Assembly (NCBI RefSeq): GCF_000717245.1
Contig: NZ_JNYQ01000002.1
Coordinates: forward strand, 496,001 to 560,000
Origin: Kitasatospora papulosa
GTDB taxonomy: Bacteria; Actinomycetota; Actinomycetes; Streptomycetales; Streptomycetaceae
DNA length: 64,000 nt
Reading direction: 5' to 3'
A program made the translations under genes and the position numbers. Shown here one piece after another: positions 32,412-42,055 of this stretch. Each line of letters starts with the position of its first letter. The stretch's first letter is position 1. The notes beneath the pieces were generated by a model. The model saw nothing but the letters and a program-made list of their open reading frames with translations. It did no database searches and was not told where the DNA came from.

Positions 32412-33293
32412 ATGGACAGCGACGACCGTGACCGTGACGACGTCGTCCGGTTCTGGCAGGGGCTCGGGCTGCCGGGGATCATCGACGTCCACACGCATTT
32501 CATGCCGGAGCGGGTGCTGAGCAAGGTGTGGGCCTACTTCGACTCGGCCGGCCCGCTGACGGGGCTGGAGTGGCCGATCACCTACCGGCGGGACGAGGAC
32601 GCACGCCTGGAGCTGCTGCGCTCCTTCGGCGTCCTCCGGTTCACCTCCATGCTGTACCCGCACAAGGCCGGTATGGCTGCCTGGCTCAACGGGTGGGCGG
32701 CCGGGTTCGCGGCCCGGGTGCCGGACTGCCTGCACACCGCGACGTTCTTCCCCGAGGCCGGCGCGGAGACCTATGTGCGCGAGGCGGTCGAGGCCGGTGC
32801 GCGGGTCTTCAAGTCGCACCTCCAGGTGGGGGGTTACGACCCCAACGATCCGTTGCTGGAGCCCGTGTGGGGGCTGTTGGCGGAGGCCGGGATCCCGGTG
32901 GTGACGCACTGCGGGTCCGGCCCGGCCCCCGGCGCGTACACCGGCCCGGAGCCGATCGGCCGGCTGCTGGCCCGCCACCCCCGGCTGAAGCTGGTGGTGG
33001 CGCACATGGGGATGCCGGAGCACGCGGAGTTCCTGACGCTGGCGGAGGCGTACCCAGGCGTGCGGCTCGACACGACCATGGCGTTCACGGACTTCACCGA
33101 GGGCTTCACGCCGTTCCCGGCGGACGAGACCGAGCGGCTCGCGGATCTGGGGGACCGGATCCTGCTCGGTACGGACTTCCCGAACATCCCGTACCCGTAC
33201 GTCCATCAGCTGCACGCCCTGGAGCGGCTGGGCCTGGGAGACGCCTGGCTGCGGGCGGTGTGTCACGGCAACGCGAGCGAACTGTTCGGCTGA
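32412..33293 (+). CDS. Amidohydrolase (metal-dependent hydrolase, amidohydrolase_2 family)
   Basis: 293 aa from ATG 32412; GTG 32388 is an in-frame alternative. TIM-barrel metal ligands are visible: IIDVHTHFMPE at the N terminus, FKSHLQVGGY, VVTHCGSG, VVAHMGMPEH and LLGTDFPNIPY. This is the ACMSD/uronate-isomerase-like amidohydrolase_2 group, whose members hydrolyse or decarboxylate small acids. Substrate not predictable from context. Confidence 0.85.
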   Translation: MDSDDRDRDDVVRFWQGLGLPGIIDVHTHFMPERVLSKVWAYFDSAGPLTGLEWPITYRRDEDARLELLRSFGVLRFTSMLYPHKAGMAAWLNGWAAGFAARVPDCLHTATFFPEAGAETYVREAVEAGARVFKSHLQVGGYDPNDPLLEPVWGLLAEAGIPVVTHCGSGPAPGAYTGPEPIGRLLARHPRLKLVVAHMGMPEHAEFLTLAEAYPGVRLDTTMAFTDFTEGFTPFPADETERLADLGDRILLGTDFPNIPYPYVHQLHALERLGLGDAWLRAVCHGNASELFG

Positions 33294-33358
33294 GACCCGA
33301 TGGCTCCCGCGCCCGCCCACCCGTCGGCGGCGTGCCCGCGGTGCGTTTCTCAGGGAAT

Positions 33359-33400
33359 TCACAGGTTGCCGAAAGCTCTCTCTCACGGCCGTCTCACAGG
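33359..33400 (+). promoter_or_regulatory. Direct repeats in front of the response-regulator operon
   Basis: TCTCAC at 33381 and 33392 (exactly 11 bp apart, one helical turn) plus TCACAGG at 33359 and 33394. The spacing suits an OmpR/PhoB-type regulator binding its own promoter; autoregulation is inferred. Confidence 0.4.
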
Positions 33401-33408
33401 CTTGAGCC

Positions 33409-34146
33409 ATGACGACGACCTCGCCCCAGGGGCGTACAGAACTGCTCAGGCCCGACCGCAGCCCCGTTCGCGTACTGGTCGTGGACGACGAGGCTCCGCT
33501 GGCCGAGCTGCTCTCCATGGCCCTGCGCTACGAGGGGTGGGAGGTGCGCAGCGCTGGTGACGGCGCGGGTGCCGTGCGTACCGCGCGTGACTTCCGGCCC
33601 GACGCGGTGATCCTCGACGTGATGCTCCCCGACATGGACGGGCTCGCCGTGCTCGGCCGCCTGCGGCGTGAGCTCTCCGATGTGCCCGTGCTGTTCCTGA
33701 CCGCGCGTGACTCGGTGGAGGACCGGATCGCCGGGCTCACGGCGGGCGGCGACGACTACGTCACCAAGCCGTTCAGCCTGGAGGAGGTCGTGGCACGGCT
33801 GCGCGGTCTGATCCGGCGGTCCGGCACGGCCTCGGTGCGCAGCGAGTCGACGCTCGTCGTCGGTGACCTGGTCCTGGACGAGGACAGCCATGAGGTGCAC
33901 CGCGGCGACGACTCGATCCACCTCACGGCGACCGAGTTCGAGCTGCTGCGCTTCCTGATGCGCAATCCGCGCCGGGTGCTCAGCAAGGCGCAGATCCTCG
34001 ACCGGGTCTGGAACTACGACTTCGGCGGCCAGGCCAACGTCGTCGAGCTGTACATCTCCTACCTGCGCAAGAAGATCGACGCGGGGCGCACCCCGATGAT
34101 CCACACCCGGCGCGGGGCGGGATACCTGATCAAGCCCGGTGAATAG
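33409..34146 (+). CDS. OmpR/PhoB-family response regulator
   Basis: 245 aa. Receiver domain (about 20-135) with VVDDE acidic pocket, phospho-acceptor Asp in AVILDVMLPDMDG and Lys in YVTKPFSL. Winged-helix DNA-binding domain (about 150-242) with LTATEFELLRFLMRNPRRVLSK and RRGAGYLI. First gene of an operon with its kinase (8-bp overlap) and two glycosyltransferases. Confidence 0.95.
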   Translation: MTTTSPQGRTELLRPDRSPVRVLVVDDEAPLAELLSMALRYEGWEVRSAGDGAGAVRTARDFRPDAVILDVMLPDMDGLAVLGRLRRELSDVPVLFLTARDSVEDRIAGLTAGGDDYVTKPFSLEEVVARLRGLIRRSGTASVRSESTLVVGDLVLDEDSHEVHRGDDSIHLTATEFELLRFLMRNPRRVLSKAQILDRVWNYDFGGQANVVELYISYLRKKIDAGRTPMIHTRRGAGYLIKPGE

Positions 34147-35932
34147 CCACGTGAGCGGGAGGAACACGGGCCGCCCCTGGACGCTGCGGACCCGGCTCGT
34201 CGTGTACGCGGTCACGCTCATCGCGGTCGTCGCGGCGGTGATCGGCTCGGTCACCGCGATCGCCTTCCACGAGTACATGTACGGGAAGCTCGACGGGCAG
34301 CTGCACGACATCTCCCGCATGGCCGAGTCGCGCCCGCCGGGAAGCGGCAAGATCACCCCGGGTGTTCCCGAGAAGCGGGAGCCGCTGGACTTCGTCGGCA
34401 TGGGCGGGGGCCAGCCGTTCAACACGTTCGGGGCGGTCGTCACCGACGGCTCCCTCACCGGGTCGAAGGTGGTGAAACGGGCCGGCAGTCCGGGGGCCCA
34501 GCAGACCACCGAGGCGCTGACGGGCGCGCAGACCGCCGTACTCGACGCCGCCGGGGTGACCGCGGGCGGAGAGCCCCGCGACGTCGAACTTCCGGGGCTG
34601 GGCGGTTACCGCGTGGAGGCCGTGCCGTACGGCGGCACCACGACCGTCCTCGTCGGCATCCCCACGGCCGAGGTGGACAAGGCCGTCAACACCCTGATCA
34701 TCGTCGAGGTCTGCGTCACCGGGGCCGGGCTCATCGCCGCCGGCATCGCCGGTGCCGCCATGGTCGGCATGGCGCTGCGCCCGCTGCGCAGGGTGGCCGC
34801 CACCGCGACCCGGGTCTCCGAACTACCGCTGCACAGCGGAGAGGTGGCTCTGTTCGAACGGGTTCCGGAGGCCGAGGCCGATCCGCGTACCGAGGTCGGC
34901 CAGGTCGGTGCCGCCCTCAACCGGATGCTGGGTCACGTCGGTTCGGCGCTGGACGCCCGTCAGAAGAGCGAGACACGGGTGCGCCAGTTCGTCGCGGACG
35001 CCAGCCACGAGCTGCGTACGCCGCTCGCCTCGATCCGCGGTTACGCCGAACTGACACGCCGGGGACGGGAGATGGCCGGGCCCGACACCCGTCACGCCCT
35101 GGGGCGCATCGAGTCCGAGGCCGAGCGCATGACCGGCATGGTCGAGGACCTGCTGCTCCTGGCGCGCCTCGACGCCGGACGGCCGCTCTCGTACGAGAGC
35201 ACCGATCTCTCGCCGCTCGTCATCGACGCGGTGAGCGACGCCCGGGCCGCGGACCGGGCCCCCGGCGGATCGTCCGGCGCCGCCCATCACTGGCGGCTGG
35301 AGCTCCCGGAGGTCCCCGCGACGGTGCTCGCCGATCCGACCAGGATCCAGCAGGTGCTGGTCAACCTCCTGGCCAACGCCAGAACGCACACACCGCCCGG
35401 CACCACCGTCACGGTCCGCGTGCGGGAGGCGCGCGGGGAGCTGCCCTGGGTCACCCTGGAGGTCCAGGACAACGGGCCCGGGATCCCGGCCGAGCTGCAG
35501 CCCCACGTCTTCGAACGGTTCGCGCGCGGCGACGCCTCACGGTCGCGGAACGCCGGATCGACCGGGCTCGGCCTCGCCATCGTGCAGGCCGTCGCGGCCG
35601 CGCACGGAGGGCTGGCCGAGGTGCGCTCGGTGCCCGGCGACACGGTGTTCGCCGTCCACCTGCCGGCGGACGCGGTGTACGGACAGGGCACGGACGGTGC
35701 CGCGCCCGCCCACGGGCACCGGACGGACGGTGCCGGGGAGGCCCACGGGCATCGGACGGGCGGTGCCGGGGCCGGAGACGCTCCCTCGTGGAGTGCGGGC
35801 CCCGCGCCCGGCGGGGCCGCCGGGCCGTGGCCGAACGGGTTCGCCCGCACGCCTGTGACCTGGGAGAACAGTGCCGATTCCGCCCCCGTGGCGCACTCAC
35901 AGGCCGACCACAGGCTCAGCACACGGATGTGA
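34139..35932 (+). CDS. Sensor histidine kinase
   Basis: 597 aa (GTG 34139; GTG 34151 is an alternative). TM1 about 20-42 and TM2 about 185-212 flank an extracellular sensor domain. Then come HAMP (about 212-275), HisKA with FVADASHELRTPL, and HATPase_c with LVNLLANARTH, VQDNGPGIP and GSTGLGLAIVQAVAAAHGG. The C-terminal 80 residues are a Gly/Ala/His-rich tail with HGHRTDGAG-type repeats. It should sense an envelope signal and phosphorylate the adjacent regulator. Confidence 0.94.
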   Translation: MNSHVSGRNTGRPWTLRTRLVVYAVTLIAVVAAVIGSVTAIAFHEYMYGKLDGQLHDISRMAESRPPGSGKITPGVPEKREPLDFVGMGGGQPFNTFGAVVTDGSLTGSKVVKRAGSPGAQQTTEALTGAQTAVLDAAGVTAGGEPRDVELPGLGGYRVEAVPYGGTTTVLVGIPTAEVDKAVNTLIIVEVCVTGAGLIAAGIAGAAMVGMALRPLRRVAATATRVSELPLHSGEVALFERVPEAEADPRTEVGQVGAALNRMLGHVGSALDARQKSETRVRQFVADASHELRTPLASIRGYAELTRRGREMAGPDTRHALGRIESEAERMTGMVEDLLLLARLDAGRPLSYESTDLSPLVIDAVSDARAADRAPGGSSGAAHHWRLELPEVPATVLADPTRIQQVLVNLLANARTHTPPGTTVTVRVREARGELPWVTLEVQDNGPGIPAELQPHVFERFARGDASRSRNAGSTGLGLAIVQAVAAAHGGLAEVRSVPGDTVFAVHLPADAVYGQGTDGAAPAHGHRTDGAGEAHGHRTGGAGAGDAPSWSAGPAPGGAAGPWPNGFARTPVTWENSADSAPVAHSQADHRLSTRM

Positions 35933-35958
35933 CAGCGCGGTTGGCGAGTGTCGTGGTC

Positions 35959-37281
35959 ATGCGAACCGACACTCCTTGGAGCACCCTGCCGGCCCGGGAA
36001 CACCTCCCGGCCGCATCGGTCGGCGCTGCCGGCGCTCCCGCACTCGTTCCCGTCCCCGTCCTCGACGTGGTGATCCCCGTGTACAACGAGGAGAAGGACC
36101 TCGAAACGTGCGTGCTGCGCCTGCACGACCACCTGGCGCGGACGTTCCCCTACGGCTTCCGGATCACCGTGGCGGACAACGCGAGCACCGACCGCACGCC
36201 CCGGGTGGCGGCACGGCTGGCCGATCTGATCCCCGAGGTGCGGTCGTACCGGCTGGAGGAGAAGGGCCGGGGCCGGGCGCTGCGTACCGTCTGGTCCCAT
36301 TCGGACTCCCCGGTCCTCGCCTACATGGACGTCGATCTCTCGACCGACCTCAACGCCCTTCTTCCGTTGGTCGCGCCGCTGATCTCGGGCCACTCGGACC
36401 TGGCCATCGGCTCGCGGCTGGCCCGCAGTTCGCGGGTGGTGCGCGGCTCCAAGCGCGAGTTCATCTCCCGGACCTACAACCTGATCCTGCGCTCCTCGCT
36501 GGCCGCCCGGTTCAGTGACGCCCAGTGCGGTTTCAAGGCCATACGGCGCGAGGTCGCGCAGCGGCTGCTGCCGATGGTCGAGGACACCGGGTGGTTCTTC
36601 GACACCGAGATGCTGGTCCTCGCCGAACGGGCCGGGCTTCGCATCCACGAGGTGCCGGTCGACTGGGTCGACGACCCGGACTCCACCGTGCACATCGTGA
36701 GGACCGCGACCGACGACCTCAAGGGTGTCTGGCGGGTGGGCCGGGCCCTGGCCACCGGAGCGCTGCCGCTGGACCGGCTGGCGCGGCCCTTCGGGGACGA
36801 CCCGCGTGACCGGGTCGTGCCCGGGGTGCCGCGCGGACTCGCCCGGCAGCTGGTCGGCTTCTGCGTCGTCGGCGCCCTGTCCACCCTGGTCTACCTCGCC
36901 CTGTACTCCCTCTTCCGGCTGGGCGTCGGGCCGCAGTTCGCCAACGCCGCGGCCCTCCTCGTCTCCGCCGTGGCCAACACCGCGGCGAACCGGAGACTCA
37001 CGTTCGGCGTACGCGGCCGGGGCGGTGCCGTACGCCATCAGGCGCAGGGGCTGGTCGTCTTCGCGATCGGGCTCGCCCTGACCAGCGGTTCGCTCGCCGC
37101 CCTGGGTACCGCGTCGGGATCTGCGTCGCACGGCACAGAACTCGCCGTGCTGATCGCGGCCAACCTCGCGGCGACGGTGCTGCGGTTTCTGCTCTTCCGC
37201 GCCTGGGTCTTCCCCGACCGGCGCACCGACCACCAGGACGCCCGCAAGGGTGCCGCACACGAACTGAGGGACGTCCGATGA
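35959..37281 (+). CDS. GT2 dolichyl-phosphate-sugar synthase fused to GtrA-like membrane domain
   Basis: 440 aa from ATG 35959. Residues about 30-270 are a GT-A domain (LDVVIPVYNEEKDLETC, DNASTDRTPR, YMDVDLSTDLNAL metal-binding aspartates, QCGFKAIRR). Residues about 300-425 are four TM helices of the GtrA type, ending RAWVFPD. Such fusions transfer a sugar to polyprenyl phosphate and help move it across the membrane. The stop overlaps the next ATG, so it likely supplies lipid-linked sugar to the GT39 partner. Confidence 0.92.
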   Translation: MRTDTPWSTLPAREHLPAASVGAAGAPALVPVPVLDVVIPVYNEEKDLETCVLRLHDHLARTFPYGFRITVADNASTDRTPRVAARLADLIPEVRSYRLEEKGRGRALRTVWSHSDSPVLAYMDVDLSTDLNALLPLVAPLISGHSDLAIGSRLARSSRVVRGSKREFISRTYNLILRSSLAARFSDAQCGFKAIRREVAQRLLPMVEDTGWFFDTEMLVLAERAGLRIHEVPVDWVDDPDSTVHIVRTATDDLKGVWRVGRALATGALPLDRLARPFGDDPRDRVVPGVPRGLARQLVGFCVVGALSTLVYLALYSLFRLGVGPQFANAAALLVSAVANTAANRRLTFGVRGRGGAVRHQAQGLVVFAIGLALTSGSLAALGTASGSASHGTELAVLIAANLAATVLRFLLFRAWVFPDRRTDHQDARKGAAHELRDVR

Positions 37282-39437
37282 CCGCCGCCACACACGCCGA
37301 TCACGTCCAGGCCCGGCCCGGCACCCCAGGGGCGCCCGCGCACGCCGCGGGCAGCCGGGAGCCGCTGGTGCGCCGTGTGCGCCGGGGCAGGCCCGAGGAC
37401 CCGCGCTGGGCGAGGCCCGCCTTCCTCGCCATGCTGCTGGTCATCGCGCTCGCGTACCTGTGGAACCTGAGCGCTTCCGGATACGCCAACTCCTTCTACT
37501 CGGCGGCGGTGCAGGCCGGCAGCCAGAGCTGGAAGGCCTTCTTCTTCGGTTCGCTGGACTCCGCGAACGCGATCACCGTCGACAAGCCCCCGGCCACGCT
37601 CTGGCCGATGGCCCTGTCGGTACGGATCTTCGGTCTGAGCTCCTGGGCGATCCTCGCGCCCCAGGTGCTGATGGGCGTCGCCACGGCGGGCGTCCTGTAC
37701 GCGGCCGTGCGACGCCGCTTCAGTGCGGCCGCCGGGCTGATCACGATGGCCGTCTTCGCGCTGACGCCGGTGGCCGCGCTGATGTTCCGCTTCAACAACC
37801 CGGACGCGCTGCTCGCGCTCCTGATGACCGCCACCGTCTACTGCGTGCTGCGCGCGTTCGAGGGCGGCCGGACGAAGTGGCTGGTCTGGGCGGGCGTCGC
37901 GGTGGGGCTCGCGTTCCTGTCGAAGACCCTCCAGGCCTTCCTGATCCTTCCGCCCCTGGCCGTGCTGTACGCGGTGTTCGCGCCGGTGTCCGTGCGGAAG
38001 CGGTTCGGCCAGCTCGGTCTGGCGGCGCTGGCGACGGTCGTGTCCGCCGGGTGGTGGGTGGCGATCGTCGAGCTCTGGCCCGCCTCCTCACGTCCGTACA
38101 TCGGCGGCTCGCAGAACAACTCCTTCCTCGAGCTCACCTTCGGCTACAACGGGCTCGGCCGGATCAACGGCGAGGAGACGGGCAGTGTCGGCGGTGGCGG
38201 CGGAGGCGGCCAGGGCGGCGGATGGGGCGAGACCGGCATCGGCCGGATGTTCAACTCCGAGATCGGCGGCCAGATCTCGTGGCTGCTGCCCGCCGCGCTG
38301 ATCCTGCTGGTCGCGGGAGTTTGGCTGACCCGGCGGGCGAAGCGGACCGACACGGCCCGCGCGGCGTTCCTCGCCTGGGGCGGGTCGCTGCTGATGACGG
38401 CGTTCGTCTTCAGCTTCATGGCCGGCATCTTCCATCAGTACTACACCGTGGCCCTGGCCCCCTCCATCGCGGCGCTGGCCGGCATGGGCGCGTCGGTCCT
38501 CTGGGAGGAGCGGGGCAGGTGGTGGGCGGGCGCCGTGCTCGGCGTCACCGTCGCGGCGACGGCCGTCTGGTCGTACGTCCTGCTCGGGCGCACGCCGGAC
38601 TACGTCCCGTGGCTGCGCTGGGCCGTCCTGGCCGGCGGCCTGGTGGCCGCGGTGGGGCTGCTGTTCGCGGCCCGGCTCGGCCGGGCGCTCGCGCTGGGTG
38701 CGGTGGGCCTGGGCCTCGCGGCGTCGCTGGCCGGGCCGACGGCGTACACGATCAGCACGCTGAACACCGGACACCAGGGCTCGATCGTCACCGCGGGCCC
38801 GTCCGCCGGCGGTATGGGTGGCCCCGGCGGTGGCATGGGCGGCGGCAGGCCCCCCGGCCAGGGAACCCAGCAGGACGGCGGCCAGGGAATGCCGCAGGGC
38901 GGTCAGGCCCCGGGCAACGGGCCGGGCAACGCCCAGGGCGGCGGCTTCCCCGGCGGTGGAGCGCCCGGCCAGGGACAGCAGGGGCAGGGCCAGGGCCGGA
39001 TGCCCGGTGGTCAGCAGGGCGGTATGCCCGGCGGCGGCACGGGTGAAGGCGGCGGAGGCGGCGGTATGGGCGGCCTCCTCGACGGCGCATCGGTCGACTC
39101 CGAGGCGAAGACGCTCCTGAAGCAGAACGCCGACGCCTACACCTGGACCGCCGCGGCCATCGGTTCGCAGAACGCCGCGAGCTACCAGCTCGCCACCGGG
39201 GACCCGGTGATGGCGATCGGCGGATTCAACGGCAGCGACCCGTCCCCGACGCTCGCCCAGTTCAAGAAGTACGTCGAGGACGGAGAGATCCACTACTTCG
39301 TCTCCGGCGGCATGGGAGGCGGAGGCATGGGTGGCGAGGGCAGCTCGTCCCGGATCTCGGCGTGGGTGCAGGAGAACTTCGAGGAGGTCACGGTGGGAAG
39401 CGCGACCTTCTACGACCTCACGCGGCCGACGGGCTGA
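37278..39437 (+). CDS. GT39/ArnT-like membrane glycosyltransferase with Gly-rich insert
   Basis: 719 aa. A multi-TM GT-C fold begins near residue 48; the first extracellular loop carries FFGSLDSANAITVDKPP, with the catalytic-type acidic residues of this family. A second exported loop is rich in glycine. After the last TM (about 495), residues about 510-615 are a low-complexity Gly/Gln/Pro/Met segment, followed by a folded exported domain (about 620-719). It uses polyprenyl-phosphate sugar to glycosylate an envelope target, probably together with the upstream GT2/GtrA (4-bp overlap). Confidence 0.9.
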   Translation: MTAATHADHVQARPGTPGAPAHAAGSREPLVRRVRRGRPEDPRWARPAFLAMLLVIALAYLWNLSASGYANSFYSAAVQAGSQSWKAFFFGSLDSANAITVDKPPATLWPMALSVRIFGLSSWAILAPQVLMGVATAGVLYAAVRRRFSAAAGLITMAVFALTPVAALMFRFNNPDALLALLMTATVYCVLRAFEGGRTKWLVWAGVAVGLAFLSKTLQAFLILPPLAVLYAVFAPVSVRKRFGQLGLAALATVVSAGWWVAIVELWPASSRPYIGGSQNNSFLELTFGYNGLGRINGEETGSVGGGGGGGQGGGWGETGIGRMFNSEIGGQISWLLPAALILLVAGVWLTRRAKRTDTARAAFLAWGGSLLMTAFVFSFMAGIFHQYYTVALAPSIAALAGMGASVLWEERGRWWAGAVLGVTVAATAVWSYVLLGRTPDYVPWLRWAVLAGGLVAAVGLLFAARLGRALALGAVGLGLAASLAGPTAYTISTLNTGHQGSIVTAGPSAGGMGGPGGGMGGGRPPGQGTQQDGGQGMPQGGQAPGNGPGNAQGGGFPGGGAPGQGQQGQGQGRMPGGQQGGMPGGGTGEGGGGGGMGGLLDGASVDSEAKTLLKQNADAYTWTAAAIGSQNAASYQLATGDPVMAIGGFNGSDPSPTLAQFKKYVEDGEIHYFVSGGMGGGGMGGEGSSSRISAWVQENFEEVTVGSATFYDLTRPTG

Positions 39438-39477
39438 GACAGGGCGGGCGGACCGGCCGACCGCAGAACGGCGATGA

Positions 39478-39521
39478 CAGGGCGGTGGCCCCGGAGCGGA
39501 GGCTCCGGGGCCACCGCCCTG
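39478..39521 (+). terminator. Strong terminator of the two-component/glycosyltransferase operon
   Basis: Perfect 20-bp stem (39478-39497 with 39502-39521) with a GGAG loop, the longest perfect hairpin noticed in the window. Confidence 0.93.
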
Positions 39522-39553
39522 CCGCGTCCCGGGGTGCGGCACCCGGTTAAGCG

Positions 39554-39614
39554 TTGTACGGCGTACAGGAAATGCCCTACGGTGGCGGTGAGCCATTCCC
39601 ATACACCGTACAAG
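39554..39614 (+). promoter_or_regulatory. Operators in front of the MFS gene
   Basis: TGTACGGCGTACA (39555-39567, 6-bp arms around one base) and an inverted related copy, CTTGTACGGTGTAT, on the minus strand at 39601-39614. TACGGT lies between them as a possible -10. Likely bound by the TetR protein encoded at 41216. Confidence 0.6.
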
Positions 39615-39636
39615 AGCACCGGAATCAGGAGCCCGT

Positions 39637-41136
39637 ATGACGGCGACCGCCGCCGAGCAGAACGACCTCGCCCCCGGGGGCGCCCATGCGCGGCGCTGGC
39701 TGATCCTCGGTGTCATCTGCCTCGCCCAGCTCACCGTGCTGCTCGACAACACCGTCCTGAACGTGGCGATCCCCTCGCTCACCGCGGACCTCCACGCGTC
39801 CACCGCCGACGTGCAGTGGATGATCAACGCCTACGCGCTCGTCCAGTCCGGTCTCGTGCTCACCGCGGGCAGCTCCGCCGATCGCTACGGCCGCAAGAAG
39901 ATGCTGGTCGCCGGGCTCGCGCTGTTCGGCGTCGGCTCACTGGCGGCCGGACTCGCGCAGTCCTCCGGCCAGCTGATCGCCGCACGCGCGGGGATGGGCG
40001 TCGGCGGCGCGCTGCTGATGACGACCACCCTCGCGGTCGTGGTGCAGATCTTCGACGACGCCGAGCGGGTCAAGGCGATCGGCATCTGGTCCACCGTCAG
40101 CTCCCTGGGCTTCGCCGCCGGCCCGCTGATCGGCGGGGTGATGCTCGACCACTTCTGGTGGGGCGCGATCTTCCTGGTCAACATCCCCGTCGCGGTCGTC
40201 GGACTCGTCGCCGTCGTCCGGCTCGTACCGGAGTCGAGGGACCCCCGGGGCGAGCGCCCCGACCTGGTCGGGGCGGTGCTCTCCACCCTCGGCATGACGG
40301 CCGTCGTGTACGCGATCATCTCCGGCCCCGAGCACGGCTGGGGCTCCGCGCAGGTCCTGCTGACCGCGTTCGCCGGGGTCGCCGTCCTGACCGGATTCGT
40401 CCTGTGGGAGCTCCATGTCCCTCACCCCATGCTGGACATGCACTTCTTCCGCAACCAGAGGTTCACGGGAGCGGTCGCGGGCGCGATCCTGGTGGCCTTC
40501 GGCATGACGGGGTCACTCTTCCTGCTCACCCAGCACCTGCAGTTCGTCCTCGGGTACGAGCCGCTGGAGGCCGGGTTGCGGACGGCTCCGCTCGCCCTCA
40601 CCGTCGTCGCGCTCAACCTCACGGGCCTCGGCGCCCGGCTCGTGGTGAAGCTGGGGACGCCCGCCGTCATCGCGGCCGGCATGAGTCTGCTGGCCGCCGG
40701 ACTCGCGGCGATCGCACTGCTCGGCGGACGGGACTACGGCGGCATGCTGCTGGGCCTGCTCATCATGGGAGCCGGTGTCGCGCTCGCCATGCCCGCGATG
40801 GCCAACGCGATCATGAGCGCCATCCCGCCCGAGAAGGCGGGCGTCGGCGCCGGGGTGAACGGCACGCTCGCGGAGTTCGGCAACGGGCTCGGGGTCGCCG
40901 TGCTCGGCGCCGTCCTCAACTCCCGTTTCGCCGCGCTCGTACCGGGTGCGGTGGGTGCGGCCTCACTGCCCGCGGCGCTCGCCGCCGCCGACGGACCGGC
41001 CGAGCGTGAGCGCATCACGGACGCCTTCGCGTCCGGCCTGGAGACCAGCCAACTGGTGGGCGCACTCGCGGTGCTGGCCGGCGGGCTGCTGGCCGGGGCG
41101 CTGCTCAGGAGGGCGGAGCGCACCCAGGCGGACTGA
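39637..41136 (+). CDS. MFS drug-efflux transporter, DHA2 (14-TM) family
   Basis: 499 aa. Typical DHA2 motifs: LDNTVLNVAIPSL in TM1, motif A GSSADRYGRKKMLV, and motif C-like GFAAGPLIGGVML. Fourteen hydrophobic segments can be counted. Proton-coupled export of toxic compounds is expected. CAGGAGCCCGT precedes ATG. A TetR gene follows on the same strand, and palindromes lie upstream, so it is a repressor-controlled pump. Confidence 0.9.
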   Translation: MTATAAEQNDLAPGGAHARRWLILGVICLAQLTVLLDNTVLNVAIPSLTADLHASTADVQWMINAYALVQSGLVLTAGSSADRYGRKKMLVAGLALFGVGSLAAGLAQSSGQLIAARAGMGVGGALLMTTTLAVVVQIFDDAERVKAIGIWSTVSSLGFAAGPLIGGVMLDHFWWGAIFLVNIPVAVVGLVAVVRLVPESRDPRGERPDLVGAVLSTLGMTAVVYAIISGPEHGWGSAQVLLTAFAGVAVLTGFVLWELHVPHPMLDMHFFRNQRFTGAVAGAILVAFGMTGSLFLLTQHLQFVLGYEPLEAGLRTAPLALTVVALNLTGLGARLVVKLGTPAVIAAGMSLLAAGLAAIALLGGRDYGGMLLGLLIMGAGVALAMPAMANAIMSAIPPEKAGVGAGVNGTLAEFGNGLGVAVLGAVLNSRFAALVPGAVGAASLPAALAAADGPAERERITDAFASGLETSQLVGALAVLAGGLLAGALLRRAERTQAD

Positions 41137-41215
41137 GAGGCGCAGGTGGCGGGCATAGCATCGGACAGGGGTGCCGGTACGCAGGAGTGCCACCGCAAGA
41201 CAAGGAGCGTGCGCC

Positions 41216-41989
41216 ATGGGGTCCGCGGCAGACCGTGTGAAGAACCCATCCCGGGTCAGTGTGTGGCTGGACCGGCGCACACCCTCGCGGACACGCAAGG
41301 CGGACCAGCCGGCCGGTCTCGACCGGGACCGGATCACGGCGGCGAGCGTCCGGCTGCTGGACGCCGACGGCCTCGCGAAGTTCTCCATGCGCCGCCTCGC
41401 CGCCGATCTCGACGTCACGGCGATGTCCCTGTACTGGTACGTCGACACCAAGGACGACCTGCTGGAACTCGCCCTGGACACCGTCTTCGGCGAGATCCCG
41501 GCCGCCACCGAGGACCTCGGCTGGCACGACCGGCTGCGCGAACTGGCCACGAACTACCGGCGGATGCTGGTGCGCCACCCCTGGGTGTCGACGCTGATCG
41601 GCAGCTTCCTGAACATCGGGCCGCACTCGATGCTGTTCTCGTACGCGGTCCAGGACGTCATCCGGGCCACCGGACTGCCCCTGGCGAACCGGACGGGCGC
41701 GATGTCGGCCGTCTTCCAGTTCGTCTACGGCTTCGGCACCATCGAGGGGCACTTCGTGCAGCGGACGGTGGAGGCGGACCTCAGCCAGGACGAGTACTTC
41801 CGGCAGGTGATGGGCACGATCCGCGCGGACCCCGAGATCAAGAGGGCCATGGAGCCTTCCGAGAGCCTGATGGAGGCGCGCGGCGGGAACACCGTGGAGG
41901 AGATGCGCGAGCGGGACTTCGTGTTCGCGCTGGACCTCCTGATCGCGGGCATCGAGGCGATGTGCGACCGCGCGTCCCGCCCGGCGTGA
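41216..41989 (+). CDS. TetR-family regulator
   Basis: 257 aa from ATG 41216 with AAGGAG 8 nt upstream. N-terminal HTH (RDRITAASVRLLDADGLAKFSMRRLAADLDVTAMSLYWYV, about 40-80) and a TetR_C-type ligand domain. It follows the MFS gene by 79 bp and is the likely controller of it through the palindromes at 39554-39614. Confidence 0.88.
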   Translation: MGSAADRVKNPSRVSVWLDRRTPSRTRKADQPAGLDRDRITAASVRLLDADGLAKFSMRRLAADLDVTAMSLYWYVDTKDDLLELALDTVFGEIPAATEDLGWHDRLRELATNYRRMLVRHPWVSTLIGSFLNIGPHSMLFSYAVQDVIRATGLPLANRTGAMSAVFQFVYGFGTIEGHFVQRTVEADLSQDEYFRQVMGTIRADPEIKRAMEPSESLMEARGGNTVEEMRERDFVFALDLLIAGIEAMCDRASRPA

Positions 41990-42055
41990 CCCCCGCCGGA
42001 GACCGGCCGGGCGCTCTCCGGGTGTGATCAACCCCGTGGGGGACCGGCGGGCCGC

